Positions 1 to 7,243 of a stretch of 10,844 nucleotides of DNA are shown piece by piece. The notes below the pieces were generated by a model. That model had not been told where the DNA came from. It made no database searches and worked only from the letters and a program-made list of their open reading frames with translations. Every line of letters starts with the position of its first letter. The stretch's first letter is position 1. This DNA is from Hyphomicrobiales bacterium (lineage in GTDB: Bacteria > Pseudomonadota > Alphaproteobacteria > Rhizobiales > Aestuariivirgaceae): contig JALUFY010000180.1 in assembly GCA_027051995.1 (NCBI GenBank), positions 1,467 through 12,310 on the forward strand. Reading direction: 5' to 3'. The translations under genes and the position numbers were made by a program.

Positions 1-1201
1 AGTCATCCGGCGCGGGCACGTCCTCCGGCGGCAGGGGGGCGGGCTTTTCCGGCTCCGTCCACGGGCGGTCGTATTCCGGGGCCTCGTCGCCCAGATCCCT
101 GATGGGCAGATCGGCCACCTCCTCGCCGTGATGGAGAATGCGGAAGCGCAGGTCGTCCGTGGTCTTGCCGGCGACGGAGAAATCCAGCCCCCACTTGGCG
201 AAGATGCTCTCGGCCAGCTCGCGCTTTTCGGGCTTCAGCACCATGAGCATGCGCTCCTGGGATTCGGAGAGCATCATCTCGTAGGCGCTCATGTTCTCCT
301 CTCGCTGCGGCACCTTGTCCAGGTCCAGCTCGATGCCGAGATTGCCCGATGCGCCCATCTCCACCGCCGAACAGGTCAGACCCGCCGCGCCCATGTCCTG
401 AATGGCGATGACGCAATCGTTCTCGTAGAGTTCCATGCAGGCTTCCATCAGGCACTTCTCGGTGAACGGATCGCCCACCTGCACCGTGGGGCGCTTCTGG
501 TCGGCGTCGCCGGAGAACTCGGCGGAGGCCATGGAGGCTCCGTGAATGCCGTCGCGCCCCGTCTTGGCCCCCAGATAGACCACCGGCAGGCCCACGCCCC
601 GGGCCGCCGCTGTGAAGATCCTGTCCGCGTCCGCCAGCCCCACGGCCATGGCGTTGACCAGGATGTTGCCGTCATAGCGGGAATGGAAATTGACCTCGCC
701 GCCCACCGTGGGCACGCCGAAGCAGTTGCCGTATCCGGCGATGCCGGCCACCACGCCGGAGACGAGATGGCGCGTTTTGGGATGTTCCGGCGAACCGAAA
801 CGCAGTGAATTGAGCGCCGCGATGGGCCGCGCGCCCATGGTGAAGACATCGCGCAGGATGCCGCCCACGCCGGTCGTCGCGCCCTGATAGGGCTCGATAT
901 AGGAGGGGTGGTTGTGGCTTTCCATCTTGAAGACGATGGCCTGCCCGTCGCCGATATCGATGACGCCTGCGTTCTCGCCCGGCCCGTGGATCACCCAGGG
1001 GGCCTTCGTGGGCAGGGTGCGCAGCCACTTCTTCGAGGACTTGTAGGAACAATGCTCGTTCCACATGGCCGAGAAGATGCCAAGCTCGGTGATGTTGGGC
1101 TCGCGGCCGATGATTTCGAGAATGCGGGCGTATTCGTCTTTCGTCAGCCCGTGCTCGGCGATCAGTTCCGGCGTGATGCGGATGTCGTTGGGAATGGTCA
1201 T
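1..1201 (-). CDS. purL: Phosphoribosylformylglycinamidine synthase subunit PurL, N-terminal 400 residues (runs off left edge)
   Basis: PurL is the catalytic subunit of FGAM synthase in the cytoplasm. It amidates FGAR to FGAM using ATP and ammonia delivered by PurQ, the fourth step of purine synthesis. The frame is open from the ATG at 1201 down to base 1, giving 400 codons of a protein usually about 740 long. Family motifs are visible: [11 protein letters not shown] at about residues 46-56, MESHNHPS at 93-100 (nucleotide-binding region), [16 protein letters not shown] from 211, QVGDPFTEK at 241-249, QDMGAAGL at 268-275 and LSESQERM at 311-318. The start overlaps the purQ stop by 4 nt (ATGA), and a GGAGAGG ribosome site lies 7 nt upstream, so translation is probably coupled to purQ. 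This is the small PurL type that needs PurS and PurQ. The C-terminal half is outside the window. Confidence 0.97.
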   Translation of the reverse strand, partial: MTIPNDIRITPELIAEHGLTKDEYARILEIIGREPNITELGIFSAMWNEHCSYKSSKKWLRTLPTKAPWVIHGPGENAGVIDIGDGQAIVFKMESHNHPSYIEPYQGATTGVGGILRDVFTMGARPIAALNSLRFGSPEHPKTRHLVSGVVAGIAGYGNCFGVPTVGGEVNFHSRYDGNILVNAMAVGLADADRIFTAAARGVGLPVVYLGAKTGRDGIHGASMASAEFSGDADQKRPTVQVGDPFTEKCLMEACMELYENDCVIAIQDMGAAGLTCSAVEMGASGNLGIELDLDKVPQREENMSAYEMMLSESQERMLMVLKPEKRELAESIFAKWGLDFSVAGKTTDDLRFRILHHGEEVADLPIRDLGDEAPEYDRPWTEPEKPAPLPPEDVPAPDD

Positions 1202-1872
1202 GCCACGGCCTCTCCGGCGATGGAGTGAAACAACGGCGCGCATTCGGCCCCGCCGTGCAGGGCCTCGACGCGGTCTTCCGGGTGCGGCATCATGCCGATG
1301 ACGTTGCCCGCCTCGTTGATGATTCCGGCGATGTCGTTGATGGAGCCGTTGGGGTTGGTTCCGTTGGCGTAGCGGAAGACGACGCGCCCTTCGCCCTCCA
1401 GCCGCTTGATCGTCTCCGCGCCGGCGAAATAGTTGCCGTCGTGATGGGCGACGGGGCAGGGCAGGACATCGCCTTTTTTCACCGTGCTGGTGAAAAACGT
1501 GGCGGCGTTCTCTACGCTCAATTCCACCGTCTCGCAGACGAAGCGCAATCCGGCGTTGCGCATCAGCGCGCCGGGCAGAAGGCCGGTTTCGGTGAGAATC
1601 TGAAAGCCGTTGCACACGCCCAGCACCTTCACGCCGCGCCCTGCGGCCCCGGCCACCGCGCGCATTACCGGCGAGCGCGCCGCGATGGCCCCGCAGCGCA
1701 GATAATCGCCATAGGAAAAGCCGCCGGGAATGACGATGAGATCAAGCCCTCGCGGCAGCTCCGTCTCGGTGTGCCAGATCATCTCCGGCGTCTTGCCGGA
1801 GGCCATTTTCAGGGCCCGCGCCATGTCGTTTTCGCGGTTGATGCCGGGGAAGAGAATGACGGCGGATTTCAT
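1198..1872 (-). CDS. purQ: Phosphoribosylformylglycinamidine synthase subunit PurQ (glutaminase)
   Basis: PurQ is a class I glutamine amidotransferase of 224 residues, a normal length for the family. It hydrolyses glutamine and passes ammonia to PurL in the PurS-PurQ-PurL complex. The nucleophile elbow GVCNGFQ places the catalytic cysteine at residue 87. The MMPHPED segment supplies His197 and Glu199 of the triad. The N-terminal [10 protein letters not shown] and the [17 protein letters not shown] segment (48-64) are typical of PurQ. The gene begins 6 nt after the purS stop. A GGGGAG ribosome site overlaps that stop and lies about 9 nt before the ATG. Its own stop overlaps the purL start. Confidence 0.98.
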   Translation of the reverse strand: MKSAVILFPGINRENDMARALKMASGKTPEMIWHTETELPRGLDLIVIPGGFSYGDYLRCGAIAARSPVMRAVAGAAGRGVKVLGVCNGFQILTETGLLPGALMRNAGLRFVCETVELSVENAATFFTSTVKKGDVLPCPVAHHDGNYFAGAETIKRLEGEGRVVFRYANGTNPNGSINDIAGIINEAGNVIGMMPHPEDRVEALHGGAECAPLFHSIAGEAVA

Positions 1873-1878
1873 GGCGGG

Positions 1879-2121
1879 CTACTCCCCGATGCCGATTTCG
1901 TAATCCTCGATGACGGTGTTGGCGAGCAGCTTTTCGCACATCTCGCGCACCTTCTCCCTGGCCCTGTCCGGATCCGTCTCGTCCAGCTCCAGGGTGATGA
2001 GCTTGCCCTGGCGGACTTCGCCAGCGCCGGAGAAGCCAAGCGCGGCAAGCGCGTGTTCGATGGCCTTGCCCTGGGGGTCGAGCACGCCGGTTTTCAGCAT
2101 GATGCGGACTGTTGCTTTCAT
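1879..2121 (-). CDS. purS: Phosphoribosylformylglycinamidine synthase subunit PurS
   Basis: PurS is a small protein of 80 residues, the usual size, that holds PurL and PurQ together and helps move ammonia between them. The start MKATVRIMLKTGVLDPQGKA is the family hallmark, followed by IEHALAALGF and a C-terminal segment with VIEDYEI. A purine-rich AAGGAGAG ribosome site precedes the ATG. The gene lies 17 nt after purC and 6 nt before purQ, so it is in the middle of the same transcript. Its presence explains why PurL here is the short form without fused PurS-like and glutaminase domains. Confidence 0.97.
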   Translation of the reverse strand: MKATVRIMLKTGVLDPQGKAIEHALAALGFSGAGEVRQGKLITLELDETDPDRAREKVREMCEKLLANTVIEDYEIGIGE

Positions 2122-2138
2122 TGCTCGGGCTCTCCTTG

Positions 2139-2909
2139 TTATCCCTTCACCAGCTTGGGCCGGGGACGCGGGCCGCCGCCATTGTCATTGAGCAGGCCGA
2201 GGCGGCGCGCCACCTCCGTGTAGGCGTCCACCAGCCCGCCAAGATCGCGGCGGAAGCGGTCCTTGTCGAGTTTCTCGTTGGTCTTGAAATCCCACAGGCG
2301 GCAGGAATCCGGGCTGATCTCGTCGGCCAGCACGGTGCGCACCATGTCGCCGGCGTATTCGCGCCCGAACTCAATCTTGAAATCCACCAGGCGGATGCCG
2401 ATGCCGGCGAAGATGCCGGACATGATGTCGTTGACGCGCACGGTGTATTGCACGATGTCGTCCAGCTCCTGAGGCGTGGCCCAGCCGAAGGCCGTGACAT
2501 GCTCCTCGGCGACCAGCGGATCGCCCAGCTCGTCGTTCTTGTAGCAGTATTCGATAATGGCGCGCGGCAGCGGCTCGCCCTCCTTCAGCCCCAGGCGCTT
2601 GCAGATGGAGCCCGCCGCCACGTTGCGCACGATGACCTCCAGCGGGATGATCTCCACCTTGCGGTGCAGCTGCTCGCGCATGTTCAGCCGCTTGAGGAAG
2701 CTGGTCGGGATGCCCATTTCGCCAAGCCGGGTGAAGAAGTATTCCGAGATGCGGTTGTTGAGCACGCCCTTGCCTTCGATGACGTCGAATTTCTCGCCGT
2801 TGAAGGCGGTGGCGTCATCCTTGAAATGCACGACAAGCGTGCCCGCTTCGGGGCCTTCATAGAGAATCTTCGCCTTGCCCTCGTAAAGGCGCTTGCCTTT
2901 CCTGCTCAT
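2139..2909 (-). CDS. purC: Phosphoribosylaminoimidazole-succinocarboxamide synthase (SAICAR synthetase)
   Basis: PurC joins CAIR and aspartate with ATP to give SAICAR, a later purine step than that of the PurSQL complex. The protein has 256 residues, slightly longer than the usual ~240 because of a proline- and glycine-rich tail (about 243-256). Family marks are the ATP-binding YEGKAKILY (9-17), the signature [15 protein letters not shown] (87-101), LVDFKIEFG (174-182) and [12 protein letters not shown] (196-207). An AGGA ribosome site lies 6 nt before the ATG. It is the first visible gene of the purC-purS-purQ-purL transcript and diverges from the ATP synthase inhibitor gene at 3164. Confidence 0.98.
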   Translation of the reverse strand: MSRKGKRLYEGKAKILYEGPEAGTLVVHFKDDATAFNGEKFDVIEGKGVLNNRISEYFFTRLGEMGIPTSFLKRLNMREQLHRKVEIIPLEVIVRNVAAGSICKRLGLKEGEPLPRAIIEYCYKNDELGDPLVAEEHVTAFGWATPQELDDIVQYTVRVNDIMSGIFAGIGIRLVDFKIEFGREYAGDMVRTVLADEISPDSCRLWDFKTNEKLDKDRFRRDLGGLVDAYTEVARRLGLLNDNGGGPRPRPKLVKG

Positions 2910-2989
2910 GGGATCATCCTGAATAACGGGGCTTGCGGCATCCGCCTTCCGGCAGCCATGGCGCGCCCCTGATTTTCGCCGGCAGCCGC

Positions 2990-3018
2990 TTTATAGGCCC
3001 AAACGCGCGGCGAATCGA
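2990..3018 (-). promoter_or_regulatory. Candidate promoter for the purC operon
   Basis: On the minus strand, CTATAAA gives a good -10 hexamer (TATAAA, 2990-2995) in an otherwise GC-rich stretch. The -35 region 17 nt upstream (TCGATT, 3013-3018) is poor, matching only about three positions. Transcription would start near 2983, leaving a leader of about 74 nt before purC. The -10 element and the position support it. No operator or known riboswitch was recognised in the leader. Confidence 0.3.
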
Positions 3019-3086
3019 GACGCGCGCGGAGTTTTCCAAGGATTCTTTTGCCGCAGGGACGGCGGCCTCATGCACGAAATGGCGCA

Positions 3087-3115
3087 TTGAACAGGCCGGA
3101 CGGGATGGCTATGTG
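3087..3115 (+). promoter_or_regulatory. Candidate sigma-70 type promoter for the ATP synthase inhibitor gene
   Basis: TTGAAC (3087-3092) and TATGTG (3110-3115) are separated by exactly 17 nt. Each matches the consensus at about four of six positions, and the preceding C (CTATGTG) resembles the -10 form common in Alphaproteobacteria. The start would be near 3122, giving a leader of about 42 nt. This is inferred from sequence only. Confidence 0.4.
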
Positions 3116-3163
3116 TGAAGTGAGAAACCTGACCACCCCGCCAACACCGACGGAGATTGATCC

Positions 3164-3490
3164 ATGACCAGCGGTTTCGACGAACGCAAGAAGGCCCAGG
3201 AAGAAAAGTTCGCCCATGACTCGGAGTTGCGCTTCAAGGCCAAGGCGCGGCGCAACAAGCTGCTGGGGCTGTGGGCCGCCGGCCTGCTGGGGCTGGAAGG
3301 CGAGGCGGCGGAGGAATACGCCAAGGAGGTCGTGATCGCCGATCTGGAGGAGGCCGGCGACGAGGACGTGTTCCGCAAGCTGCGCGAGGACTTCGACGCC
3401 AAGGGCGTGGACATCTCCGACCACCGCATCCGCCATCACATGGAAGAGTTCATGGCCGAGGCCATGCAACAGGTGAAGGCCGAAGGCTGA
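3164..3490 (+). CDS. ATP synthase inhibitor subunit zeta (DUF1476 family)
   Basis: This 108-residue protein matches the zeta subunit first described from Paracoccus denitrificans. Zeta binds F1-ATPase and blocks ATP hydrolysis in one direction, much as IF1 does in mitochondria. The N-terminal part (FDERKKAQEEKFAHDSELRF, about 5-24) contains the inhibitory helix. The ARRNKLLGLWAAGLLGL stretch (28-44) and EYAKEVVIADLEEAGDEDV are very conserved in the family, and the C-terminal IRHHMEEFMAEA closes the bundle. No signal peptide is present, so it is cytoplasmic. The ATG at 3164 has GGAG 8 nt upstream. It diverges from purC. From memory, this neighbour pair is common in Alphaproteobacteria. Family assignment is firm; inhibitory activity in this organism is inferred. 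Confidence 0.95.
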   Translation: MTSGFDERKKAQEEKFAHDSELRFKAKARRNKLLGLWAAGLLGLEGEAAEEYAKEVVIADLEEAGDEDVFRKLREDFDAKGVDISDHRIRHHMEEFMAEAMQQVKAEG

Positions 3491-3599
3491 CGCCTCTGCT
3501 CATTTCCGGAAGGTGCCGCCACATTGTTTTCCGCCACCAGGAAATTGATGCAACCTCGTGCCTTCCTGTTTCTGCGGTTCCGGCATGTTCAGTCTCCCG

Positions 3600-4754
3600 T
3601 CAGCCTTCCGCCGGTTGGGGGGCGGGGGTCTTTTTCAGTCTGGTGCGGGCCAGCCAGATGGCGCCGCCGGCCAGGGCGAGCAGGGCCAGTGAGAGGAGCG
3701 GGCGGAAGAAAAACCAGGCGATGGCGATGATGGCGGCCGAGACGGCCAGCGCCAGCATGACGGAGAGAAAGCCCAGCCCCGCGCCAACGATGGAGCCGAA
3801 GAAGGGCACGACATCTGCGGCCACGCGGATGACGCTCAGAATCATGGAAAAGGCGATGAACATGGCCAGGACGCCGCCCGCGCGGATGAGCCAGGTGATG
3901 ACCTTGTTGTTGGCCTGTGCGGTCTTGAACATTTCCGCCGCGCTGGCAAGCGAGGCGCGTGCGAGCATGATCTGGCGGCCATTGCTGGCGGTGTAGGGGG
4001 CCAGCCCTTCGCCCTTCTGCATGGCCACGATGGAGGCCTGGGCGGGGCGGGCGGCCAGGATGGTGATGCGCGTATCGCCGATCCTGTCATGGCTTTTCGA
4101 GCCGAAGTAGAGCGCGCCATCGCCGCCGGGGCGGCCCTTGCCGGCGATGGATTTGTCCGGCCTGTTCTGTTTGCTCAGCGGAATGGGCTCTTCCTTTCCC
4201 AGCGACGAGGCGATGCGTTCCGGCAGGGTGAAGGCGCCAAGTCTTGCATCCTTGGCCACCCATCTGGCGGCCTTGAAGGGCATGGCGGCGGGGTTTTCGT
4301 GCCCGGCGGGCTGCTTGAAGGCGGAGGAATCGATCAGGCTTGGCGACCAGATCTTGCTGTAGCTGTAGGTGGTGGTGGTTTCGGTGCCGCCGCCGTATTT
4401 GTTTTTCGTCCTTGAGGTGCTCTTTTGCGCCCATTGCAGCATCTCCACCTTGCGGATCAGGCGCAGGGCGGGCAGCGACAGCGAAAGGAGCGGATCGCTC
4501 AGCTTGTCCGGATAGGTAAGCAGGCCGGAGAGATGCACCAGCTTGCCTTCGTTGGCCGGATCAACCTTGTCCGCGCTGATGGAAACGACGGCCCCGGCGC
4601 CTTCCTTGAGCGCCTTGTATGTCTTGACGGCGCGGCCCTCGTTCCAGAACAGCAGAACGCCCGCTGCGATGAGCAAGATAAACCCGAAAATGATGTTTTT
4701 CAGCCCGCCGCCCAGACGGCTGAACCACGAGCGCGTTGCCGTTTCGGAGAACAT
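3600..4754 (-). CDS. TMEM43 (LUMA) family membrane protein
   Basis: This is a 384-residue membrane protein of the TMEM43/DUF1625 family, whose best known member is human TMEM43 (LUMA), a protein of the inner nuclear membrane and ER linked to heart disease. It has one hydrophobic segment near the N-terminus (about 19-37), a large polar domain, and three segments near the C-terminus (about 287-307, 322-346, 350-368). Family patterns are LLFWNEGRAVKT (34-45), NEGKLVHLSG (68-77), LPALRLIRKVEMLQW (94-108), AGHENPAAM (150-158), GDTRITI (226-232) and WFFFRPL (347-353). The start at 4754 was chosen because GAAGGA lies 7 nt upstream; an in-frame ATG at 4874 would add 40 polar residues unlike the family. 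The bacterial function is unknown. It converges on the zeta gene, with 109 nt between them and no clear terminator. Confidence 0.92.
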   Translation of the reverse strand: MFSETATRSWFSRLGGGLKNIIFGFILLIAAGVLLFWNEGRAVKTYKALKEGAGAVVSISADKVDPANEGKLVHLSGLLTYPDKLSDPLLSLSLPALRLIRKVEMLQWAQKSTSRTKNKYGGGTETTTTYSYSKIWSPSLIDSSAFKQPAGHENPAAMPFKAARWVAKDARLGAFTLPERIASSLGKEEPIPLSKQNRPDKSIAGKGRPGGDGALYFGSKSHDRIGDTRITILAARPAQASIVAMQKGEGLAPYTASNGRQIMLARASLASAAEMFKTAQANNKVITWLIRAGGVLAMFIAFSMILSVIRVAADVVPFFGSIVGAGLGFLSVMLALAVSAAIIAIAWFFFRPLLSLALLALAGGAIWLARTRLKKTPAPQPAEG

Positions 4755-4761
4755 GGATTTT

Positions 4762-4767
4762 TCCTTC
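4762..4767 (-). promoter_or_regulatory. Ribosome binding site deciding the TMEM43-family start
   Basis: GAAGGA on the minus strand sits 7 nt before the ATG at 4754, an ideal distance. The alternative in-frame ATG at 4874 would give an N-terminal extension rich in Ser, Pro and Arg ahead of the conserved MFSETATRSWF. The site supports the shorter protein. Confidence 0.8.
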
Positions 4768-4815
4768 CCGGTCGCATGTTCATCCGCTCCCTCAAGGCTA
4801 GGAGTGTAGGGCAAA

Positions 4816-4836
4816 GGGGAGCGGGAGGGAAGGGGG
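4816..4836 (+). other. G-quadruplex motif in the divergent intergenic region
   Basis: Four runs of three or more G lie on the plus strand: 4816-4819, 4823-4825, 4827-4829 and 4832-4836. The loops are AGC, A and AA. This meets the standard G3+N1-7 pattern with very short loops. It sits in noncoding DNA about 60-80 nt upstream of the TMEM43-family start, on the strand that would be its template, and about 40 nt upstream of the candidate lipoprotein promoter. The pattern is seen directly; folding and function are inference. Confidence 0.6.
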
Positions 4837-4874
4837 CGGCCCGCAGACTTGTCCACGGTTGAATCCCTTGCCAT

Positions 4875-4903
4875 TTGTCACGCGAGCATTTGCGGTTTAA
4901 AGT
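4875..4903 (+). promoter_or_regulatory. Candidate sigma-70 type promoter for the lipoprotein gene
   Basis: TTGTCA (4875-4880, five of six consensus positions) is followed 17 nt later by TAAAGT (4898-4903, four of six). Transcription would start near 4910, about 30 nt before the ATG and just ahead of the strong GGAGG ribosome site at 4928-4932. Confidence 0.45.
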
Positions 4904-4939
4904 GTCCTTGAGGCAATTGTCGGGAGGGGAGGACATACC

Positions 4940-5485
4940 ATGCACATGCCGTCTCTGGCGTCAGCCGCATCCATGCTTGCCACCGCCGTGGCTCTGAGCG
5001 GATGCATGACCAGTCAGGATTCGCAGGCCATGATGGCCGCATCGACGCTCGCGTCCGGCGTCTCCAATATCGCGGCCAACATGGGGGCGCGCATTCCTCG
5101 CGGCGTAGGCGCGGCCGTGGGCGCGGCGCAAGTGGCGTCGGGCGCAACCTTCATGGCCTCGCGCCCCCGTGGCGGGGCTGGCGGCGGGGCGTCCGGCGCG
5201 GCTTCCTATGCGGGCGGCGGGGAACAATTGCCGGATACGGCGGCCTGCCGGCGGTATCTGAACGCGGCCAATTCCTCGAACGCATACGCGCAGGCCGCCG
5301 GAACCGGGGCATCCTATGTGCGGCTCGTTCAGGCCTATTATGATTGCATGAACTCGCAGCCCGATCACCCGGCGGCCCGCAAGGCCCGCTGCGGGCCGGG
5401 CAAATACCGCGTCATCACAGGAACCGGCGTTCTGTGCGGCATGGATCAGGTGCGCGCCTACGCCGCGCGCACTTTCGGCGGCTGA
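4940..5485 (+). CDS. Putative lipoprotein of unknown family, Gly/Ala-rich with four-cysteine C-terminal part
   Basis: The 181-residue protein begins with a short hydrophobic segment ending in the lipobox LSGC, so Cys22 would be lipidated and become the mature N-terminus. The n-region (MHMPSLASAAS) has no Lys or Arg, which is unusual. Met at +2 does not suggest retention in the inner membrane under the enterobacterial rule. Residues about 30-75 are Ala/Gly/Met-rich, and 76-94 form a Gly-rich linker. The C-terminal part (about 97-181) is more complex and holds Cys103, Cys136, Cys151 and Cys166, enough for two disulfides in the periplasm. A GGAGG site 7 nt upstream fixes the start; the ATG two codons later is less well placed. 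I do not recognise the family. It diverges from the TMEM43-family gene and converges on the transporter operon. Confidence 0.8.
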   Translation: MHMPSLASAASMLATAVALSGCMTSQDSQAMMAASTLASGVSNIAANMGARIPRGVGAAVGAAQVASGATFMASRPRGGAGGGASGAASYAGGGEQLPDTAACRRYLNAANSSNAYAQAAGTGASYVRLVQAYYDCMNSQPDHPAARKARCGPGKYRVITGTGVLCGMDQVRAYAARTFGG

Positions 5486-5522
5486 CGCCCCGGCAGGCTT
5501 TTCCCTGTGGCTTGGGCGTCAG
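5482..5522. terminator. Inverted repeat joining two convergent stop codons, possible bidirectional terminator
   Basis: CTGACGCCC (5482-5490) and GGGCGTCAG (5514-5522) form a perfect 9-bp inverted repeat. A smaller stem, CAGG (5494-5497) with CCTG (5504-5507), sits inside it. The stem includes the TGA stop of the plus-strand lipoprotein gene and the TGA stop of the minus-strand ATPase gene. No clear U-run follows on either side, so intrinsic termination is uncertain. Confidence 0.4.
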
Positions 5523-7237
5523 GCGGCGCGTTTCATGCGCGGCATGAGGGCCAGCAGGTGGCGGGTGTAGTCCGTTTGCGGATTGTTGAAGAGCTCTTCG
5601 GTTTCCGCGGTTTCCAGCAGCTTGCCGTGCTGCATGACGCCGACGCGGCCGCACATCTGGCGGATGACCGGCAGATCGTGCGAGATGAACAGCATGGTGA
5701 GCCCCAGCTCTTCCTGCAAGTCCTTGAGCAGGTTGAGGATTTGCGCCTGGATGGAGACGTCCAGGGCGCTTGTCGGCTCGTCGCAGATGAGAAAGCGCGG
5801 GCGGGTGGCCAGCGCCCGGGCGATGGAGATGCGCTGGCGCTGGCCGCCGGAAAACTCGTGCGGATAGCGCAGGGCGGCGGATGCGCCGAGGCCGACATGA
5901 TCGAGCAGGTCATCGACGATGCGGCGCACTTCCGCGCCCGATGAGGCCAGCTTGTGGAAGCGGATGGGCTCGGCGACGATGTCGCGCACCTTCATGCGCG
6001 GATTGAGCGAGGAATAGGGATCCTGAAAGATCATCTGCATCTGGCGGCGCAGGCGGTTGGCCTCGCGGCGGCTTTTGAAGGCGGTCAGCTCCTCTCCGGC
6101 GAAATGGATGCGCCCGGCGAAGGGCGTGTAGATGCCGGAGATGAGGCGGGCCACGGTGGACTTGCCGGAGCCGGATTCGCCGACAAGGCCGAAGACCTCG
6201 CCGTCGCGGATGTCCAGCGAGACATGATCGACGGCGGTCATGTATCTGCGCCGCGAGGGCAGGATCGAGGGCTTCGTCATGAAGCGCATGGTGAGGTCTT
6301 CGATGCGCAGAAGGGGGCCGTCCGTCTGGCCGAAATCGCGCGCCTGGCCCAGCCAGTGGGTGGCGAGATCGAGCTTGCGGCTCTCGTCTCCGGCCTTTTC
6401 GATATATTCCACCAGCGGGAAGCGCTCGATGCGGCGGTCGGGCGGCGGCACGGCGGCGATGAGGCTCTGGCTGTAGGGATGATCGGGACGGGTGAGGATC
6501 TTGTCCGAGGGGCCTTCCTCCACCAGCCTTGAGCGATACATGACGGCGACGCGGTCTGTGACCTCGGCGATGACGCCCATGTCATGGGTGATGATGATCA
6601 TGCCCATGCCCTTTTCGCGCACCAGCTTCTTGAGCAGCTCCAGAATCTGCGCCTGAATGGAGACGTCCAGCGCCGTTGTCGGCTCGTCGGCCAGCAGCAC
6701 TTCCGGTTCGCAGGAGATGGCCAGGGCGATGACCACCCGCTGGCGCATGCCGCCAGAGAACTGATGCGGATAGTTCTTTACCCGCTCTGCGGGGTTGGGG
6801 ATGCCCACCTGATCGAGCAGATCGACGGCGCGCGCCCTGGCCTCGGCCTCGGAGATGGGCAGGTGGGTGCGCATGGTCTCCACCAGCTGGGCCTCCACCG
6901 TCTGCAGCGGATCGAGCGAGGTCAGCGGATCCTGAAAGATCATGCCGATGCGCCGGCCCCTGATCCTGCGCATTTTCTCGCGCGGCAGGCCGTCGATGCG
7001 CTCGCCCTTGAGGAGGATTTCGCCTTGCGCCATGCGGCCGGGAGGCTCGATGAGGCCCATGATGGCGTAGGCGATGGTGGATTTGCCGGCCCCGGATTCG
7101 CCCACCACGCCTAGGATTTCGCCCGGCTGGAGCGACAGGTTCACGCCTTGCGCGGCCACCAGCACGCCGCGCCGGGAGGGAAACTCCACCTTCAGATCGC
7201 GGATGTCGAGGAGAGGGGTGTTGTTCCGTTCAGGCAT
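5519..7237 (-). CDS. Dual-domain peptide ABC transporter ATPase (DppD-DppF fusion)
   Basis: One 572-residue protein carries both ATPase domains that power a Dpp/Opp-type importer at the cytoplasmic face. Domain 1 has Walker A GESGAGKST (46-54), signature FSGGMRQR (160-167), Walker B LLADEP (181-186) and switch His218. Domain 2 has GESGSGKST (353-361), FSGGQRQR (462-469), LICDEP (483-488) and His520. All catalytic motifs look intact in both. HPYSQSLIAAVPPPDRR (253-269), the typical oligopeptide-ATPase tail, and an acidic linker to about 305 separate them. Such fusions are known in GsiA and YejF. The two Walker B regions keep 38 of 42 identical bases (5742-5783 and 6648-6689). The gene is last in the operon, 6 nt after the second permease gene. 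Substrate cannot be read from the ATPase. Confidence 0.95.
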   Translation of the reverse strand: MPERNNTPLLDIRDLKVEFPSRRGVLVAAQGVNLSLQPGEILGVVGESGAGKSTIAYAIMGLIEPPGRMAQGEILLKGERIDGLPREKMRRIRGRRIGMIFQDPLTSLDPLQTVEAQLVETMRTHLPISEAEARARAVDLLDQVGIPNPAERVKNYPHQFSGGMRQRVVIALAISCEPEVLLADEPTTALDVSIQAQILELLKKLVREKGMGMIIITHDMGVIAEVTDRVAVMYRSRLVEEGPSDKILTRPDHPYSQSLIAAVPPPDRRIERFPLVEYIEKAGDESRKLDLATHWLGQARDFGQTDGPLLRIEDLTMRFMTKPSILPSRRRYMTAVDHVSLDIRDGEVFGLVGESGSGKSTVARLISGIYTPFAGRIHFAGEELTAFKSRREANRLRRQMQMIFQDPYSSLNPRMKVRDIVAEPIRFHKLASSGAEVRRIVDDLLDHVGLGASAALRYPHEFSGGQRQRISIARALATRPRFLICDEPTSALDVSIQAQILNLLKDLQEELGLTMLFISHDLPVIRQMCGRVGVMQHGKLLETAETEELFNNPQTDYTRHLLALMPRMKRAA

Positions 7238-7243
7238 CGGCCT

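Noticed and set aside
1225..2223. Plus-strand open frame of 332 codons opposite purQ and purS
   Set aside because: It is antisense to well-supported purine genes, has a composition typical of GC-rich shadow frames (many His, Ala, Gly, Arg), and has no recognisable domain.
2112..2972. Plus-strand open frame of 286 codons opposite purC
   Set aside because: It is the antisense shadow of purC. The purC frame has all family motifs and a good ribosome site, while this frame shows neither.
2933..3118. Small plus-strand open frame of 61 codons in the purC/zeta gap
   Set aside because: There is no ribosome site that I can see, no recognisable protein character, and it covers the candidate promoter of the zeta gene.
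3538..3568. CAGGAA...TTCCTG inverted repeat between the zeta gene and the TMEM43-family gene
   Set aside because: The stem is only 6 bp with a 19-nt loop and no convincing U-run, so I do not call a terminator.
4755..4874. 40-residue N-terminal extension of the TMEM43-family protein
   Set aside because: The extension is polar, rich in Ser, Pro and Arg, lacks family similarity, and the inner ATG at 4754 has a near-ideal ribosome site.
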